64,000 nucleotides of DNA from Deltaproteobacteria bacterium (lineage in GTDB: Bacteria > Myxococcota > Kuafuiibacteriia > Kuafuiibacteriales > Kuafuiibacteriaceae): assembly GCA_016703535.1 (NCBI GenBank), contig JADJBV010000001.1, forward strand, positions 1,488,001-1,552,000, in the 5' to 3' direction. A model generated the notes under the pieces. The model saw only the letters and a list, made by a program, of their open reading frames with translations. It made no database searches and was not told the DNA's origin. Made by a program: the position numbers and the translations under genes. Positions 61,843-64,000 of this stretch are shown piece by piece; the stretch's first letter is position 1, and each line of letters begins with the position of its first letter.

Positions 61843-62656
61843 GCCGGTCCTCGAGGTCCAAGATCTAGGGGTCGAACTTTCGGCGCGCCCGATCCTGAGT
61901 GGCATCTCCTTCGGCTTGGCGGCGGGCCAACGGCTGGCGGTGGTCGGCCCCAACGGCAGCGGCAAGACCACGCTAATTCGGGCCCTCTACGGCAGCGTGC
62001 CCCACCAGACCGGGCAGATCCGGCTGGCCGGCCGGGCGATCGAGGGGGTGTCGGCCCGCAGCCTGGCCCAAGAAGTGGCGGTGGTCCGGCAAGATGAACC
62101 CCAAGCCTTCGACTTCAGCGTCGAGGGCATGGTGCGCCTGGGCCGAAGCCCGTTTTTGCCGCTGTTGGGCGGTGAGTCGCCCGAAGACCGACGGGTCGTG
62201 GACGAGGCCTTGGCGACCATGGAGTTGACCCCTCTGCGAGGCCGGAGCCTGGCGACCTTGTCGGGAGGGGAACGGCAGCGGGTCTTGTTGGCTCGGGCTT
62301 TGGCCCAGACGCCCAAGCTCCTGTTGTTGGATGAGCCCACCAACCACCTGGACGTGCGGCACCAGCTCGAGTTGTTGGCGGCGGTCGAGCGCCCGGGCCT
62401 GACCGTGGTGGCCGCCCTGCACGATCTCAACGCCGCCTCTGACTGGGCCGATCAGGTGTTGTTGCTCGACGCGGGGCGGATCTCAGCCTTGGGTTTGCCC
62501 GCGGAGGTCCTGACGCCGGAGCGGATCACCGCGGTGTTTCAGGTGCAAGTGGAGCCCCTTTTGTGCGCCGACGGTGGTCGCGCCTTGGTTTTTCGCGGTC
62601 CTGGGCGCAGGCCCCGGGGACAAATCTCCGCTGTACCGCCCGACAAATCGCGCTAG
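61835..62656 (+). CDS. ABC transporter ATPase, BtuD/FecE-like
   Basis: A 273-residue ATPase from ATG 61835, overlapping the permease stop by eight bases. Walker A GPNGSGKTT near residue 39, Q-loop region RQDEPQAF, signature LSGGERQRV near 142, Walker B LLLLDEPTNHLD and H-loop ALHDLNAA. Closest to the FecE/BtuD group of metal-chelate importers. C-terminal 30 residues are basic and variable. Confidence 0.93.
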   Translation: MSEPVLEVQDLGVELSARPILSGISFGLAAGQRLAVVGPNGSGKTTLIRALYGSVPHQTGQIRLAGRAIEGVSARSLAQEVAVVRQDEPQAFDFSVEGMVRLGRSPFLPLLGGESPEDRRVVDEALATMELTPLRGRSLATLSGGERQRVLLARALAQTPKLLLLDEPTNHLDVRHQLELLAAVERPGLTVVAALHDLNAASDWADQVLLLDAGRISALGLPAEVLTPERITAVFQVQVEPLLCADGGRALVFRGPGRRPRGQISAVPPDKSR

Positions 62657-62667
62657 CCTGGTGGGGC

Positions 62668-63237
62668 GTGGACTACTTCTGCATCGACGTCGAGGCCTCG
62701 GGTCAGATCCCGGGGATGCACAACCTGCTGTCGGTGGGTTGCACCCACGTCCGGAAACGGGAGGGCCTCTACCAGGCCGGCAACTCGATCTACGTGGAGC
62801 TCCGGCCGATCTTTCCGGACTTCGACGACGCGGCGATGGCCGTCAACCGTTTGGACGTGGCGCGGCTCGAGTCCGAGGGCCTGTCCCCCGAGACCGCCAT
62901 GCAACGCCTGGTCGACTTCATCGAAGCCGAACGACACGGCACCAAAGACAAGCCAGTGTTCGTGGCCCACAACGCTCCCTTCGACTGGATGTTCTTCGCT
63001 TATTATTGTGGCCACACCGGCGTGAACAACCCCTTCGGTTTTTCGGCCCTCGACACCAAAGCCCTGGCGATGGGGAAGCTGCGCATGCCGTGGAACCAAA
63101 CCACCCTGAAGAACGTGGCCGCCAAGCTGGAGAACATCGTGCCGATGGATCCGGATCAGCGGCACCACGCGGGCCATGACGCCGTCTACTTGGCCCAGGT
63201 CTTCTGTTCGATGATGAACCGCAAGGACGAGCCGTGA
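62668..63237 (+). CDS. DEDDh exonuclease (DnaQ/RNase T-like)
   Basis: A 189-residue protein from GTG 62668; the longer in-frame ORF from 62563 overlaps the ATPase and lacks a ribosome site. DEDDh 3'-5' exonuclease motifs are seen: DVEASG (Exo I), VAHNAPFDWMF (Exo II), and HHAGHDAVYLAQ (Exo III, HxxxxD). It may act as a proofreading-like nuclease or RNase T/oligoribonuclease relative. Stop overlaps the next gene's GTG by four bases (GTGA). Confidence 0.85.
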   Translation: MDYFCIDVEASGQIPGMHNLLSVGCTHVRKREGLYQAGNSIYVELRPIFPDFDDAAMAVNRLDVARLESEGLSPETAMQRLVDFIEAERHGTKDKPVFVAHNAPFDWMFFAYYCGHTGVNNPFGFSALDTKALAMGKLRMPWNQTTLKNVAAKLENIVPMDPDQRHHAGHDAVYLAQVFCSMMNRKDEP

Positions 63238-63614
63238 GGCCGGCGGTGATCGTCGGAGTGGTGGTGTTGGGCCTAGGGGTCGGTGCGGTGGTGTTGGGGC
63301 CGACCTTGGCCAGCGCCCGCCGGGCCGACGCCTGCGCCGAAGGTCTGGTGGTGGCCCAACAAGCCAAAGACGGGGCGGCCCTCGAACGTTGGGTGCCGAG
63401 CCCCGGGGTCCGGGAACGGATCACCCGAGCGGGGCGCTTCGAGTTGGTCTACGTGCGGCCCCAAGACCAGGGCAGCCAGGTGGGCTACGCCGTCGCCAGC
63501 AGCAGCACCGTGGCCCGGGCCGAGGTCCTCCGATTGTTCCTCGAGTCGGAGGGTGAAGCCTGTCGCTTCCTTCAGGACGACGAGGGCGGGGCCTTTTCGC
63601 GCCCCGGCGAGTAG
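63234..63614 (+). CDS. Small membrane-anchored protein
   Basis: A 126-residue protein from GTG 63234, overlapping the exonuclease stop. One N-terminal helix (VIVGVVVLGLGVGAVVLGPTLA) and an extracytoplasmic region of about 90 residues with two cysteines (DACAEG, EACRF), probably a disulfide. No family recognised. The last 43 bases overlap the convergent hydrolase gene. Confidence 0.6.
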   Translation: MRPAVIVGVVVLGLGVGAVVLGPTLASARRADACAEGLVVAQQAKDGAALERWVPSPGVRERITRAGRFELVYVRPQDQGSQVGYAVASSSTVARAEVLRLFLESEGEACRFLQDDEGGAFSRPGE

Positions 63615-64000
63615 ATCGCCTCTTCCACGGTCGGATCCGGATCCTCTTCTTCTTCGGCCCGAACGATCACCGCGGAGCTGCGAGGTTTGGCCCGACGTGA
63701 CGTGGGTTTGGCGCTGGACCAGTGTTCCCAAGCGGCGTCGTACAACATCGGCCGCAGGCGCCGAATGGTGTTGTTGGCCCGGGTTGGGCAGACCCGGTTG
63801 GTCACCAAGACCACACACAAGGCCCGATCCGGCTCGATCCAGACGCTGGTCCCGGTGAAGCCCAAGTGACCCACGCTGTGGGCTGGCCAACGGCCTCCGG
63901 TGGAGGAGCCTTCGGCCGATGGGCGATCCCAACCCAAGGTGCGGGTCGAGCCGGGCACCAAGCTGGGTTGCCAGAGGCGGCGCACGGTTTCGGGCGACAG
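63572..64000 (-). CDS. Serine beta-lactamase-like hydrolase (5' end beyond the window)
   Basis: Only the C-terminal 142 codons are inside the window; the frame continues past 64000 (LSPETVRRLWQPS...). The part WPAHSVGHLGFTGTSVWIE contains the HxGFTG motif that in class C beta-lactamase/esterase (EstB-like) enzymes corresponds to the KTG/HxG region, followed by ALCVVLVTNRVCPTRANN, the usual last strand. The active-site SxxK lies outside the window. Role: probably a cell-wall or secreted esterase. A charged tail (EEEEDPDP) follows the domain. Confidence 0.75.
   Translation of the reverse strand: MSPETVRRLWQPSLVPGSTRTLGWDRPSAEGSSTGGRWPAHSVGHLGFTGTSVWIEPDRALCVVLVTNRVCPTRANNTIRRLRPMLYDAAWEHWSSAKPTSRRAKPRSSAVIVRAEEEEDPDPTVEEAIYSPGREKAPPSSS

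Overview
This is a GC-rich window (roughly two thirds G+C by eye), densely coded and about 64 kb long. It most likely comes from a member of the Myxococcota (former Deltaproteobacteria). The pointers are a FHA protein with an AgmX/PglI-type C-terminal tail next to Glt/Nfs-like beta-barrels and TPR proteins, MYXO-CTERM-like sorting tails, many lipoproteins with thrombospondin type 3, VWA or FG-GAP repeats, an FHA-linked sigma-54 activator, and frequent GTG/TTG starts with 4-base stop/start overlaps. No tRNA, rRNA, CRISPR array, insertion sequence or phage module was seen. No gene-free stretch exceeds about 220 bases.

Layout. 1-1570 is the 3' part of recG. 1536-9980 holds a PilZ-like tail-anchored protein divergent from a minor-pilin/PilY1 operon, then a zinc-ribbon protein, a YbgC-type thioesterase and a 66-residue protein. 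9977-13751 has an SDR dehydrogenase, enolase, and a DHFR-like/SRPBCC/ArsR operon behind a palindromic promoter. 13765-18598 is a GldA/GldFG-like ABC transporter with a DUF4340 protein, and 18809-20161 is an FHA sigma-54 activator. 20178-31303 is mostly outer-membrane lipoproteins and TPR or beta-propeller proteins.

31313-40646 (minus strand) is the most interesting block. It is a tightly coupled operon coding for a small exported protein, a FHA/TonB-like trans-envelope protein, two paralogous outer-membrane barrels, a GltC-like protein and a 1105-residue GltD/AgmU-like TPR protein. This looks like a reduced relative of the myxobacterial gliding (Glt) and spore-coat (Nfs) machines, without a motor or the E/F/H subunits in view.

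40867-47542 contains two almost identical, tandemly duplicated TSP3 proteins with MYXO-CTERM-like tails, followed by two VWA-TSP3 lipoproteins. A third VWA-TSP3 paralogue at 21583-23502 has lost its metal-binding MIDAS motif. 47722-59042 holds further lipoproteins, a PEGA protein, and three paralogous FG-GAP lipoproteins with a TPR/TM protein between them. 59039-64000 has a SPOR protein, an epimerase-cupin fusion, a FecCD/BtuCD-type transporter pair without a binding protein, a DEDDh exonuclease, a small membrane protein and the C-terminal end of a serine beta-lactamase-like hydrolase.

Most of the window therefore builds cell-surface structures: pili, an envelope-spanning TPR/FHA machine, and a large set of surface lipoproteins. 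Functions are assigned by family motifs read by eye. Domain boundaries, signal peptides and promoter calls are estimates.
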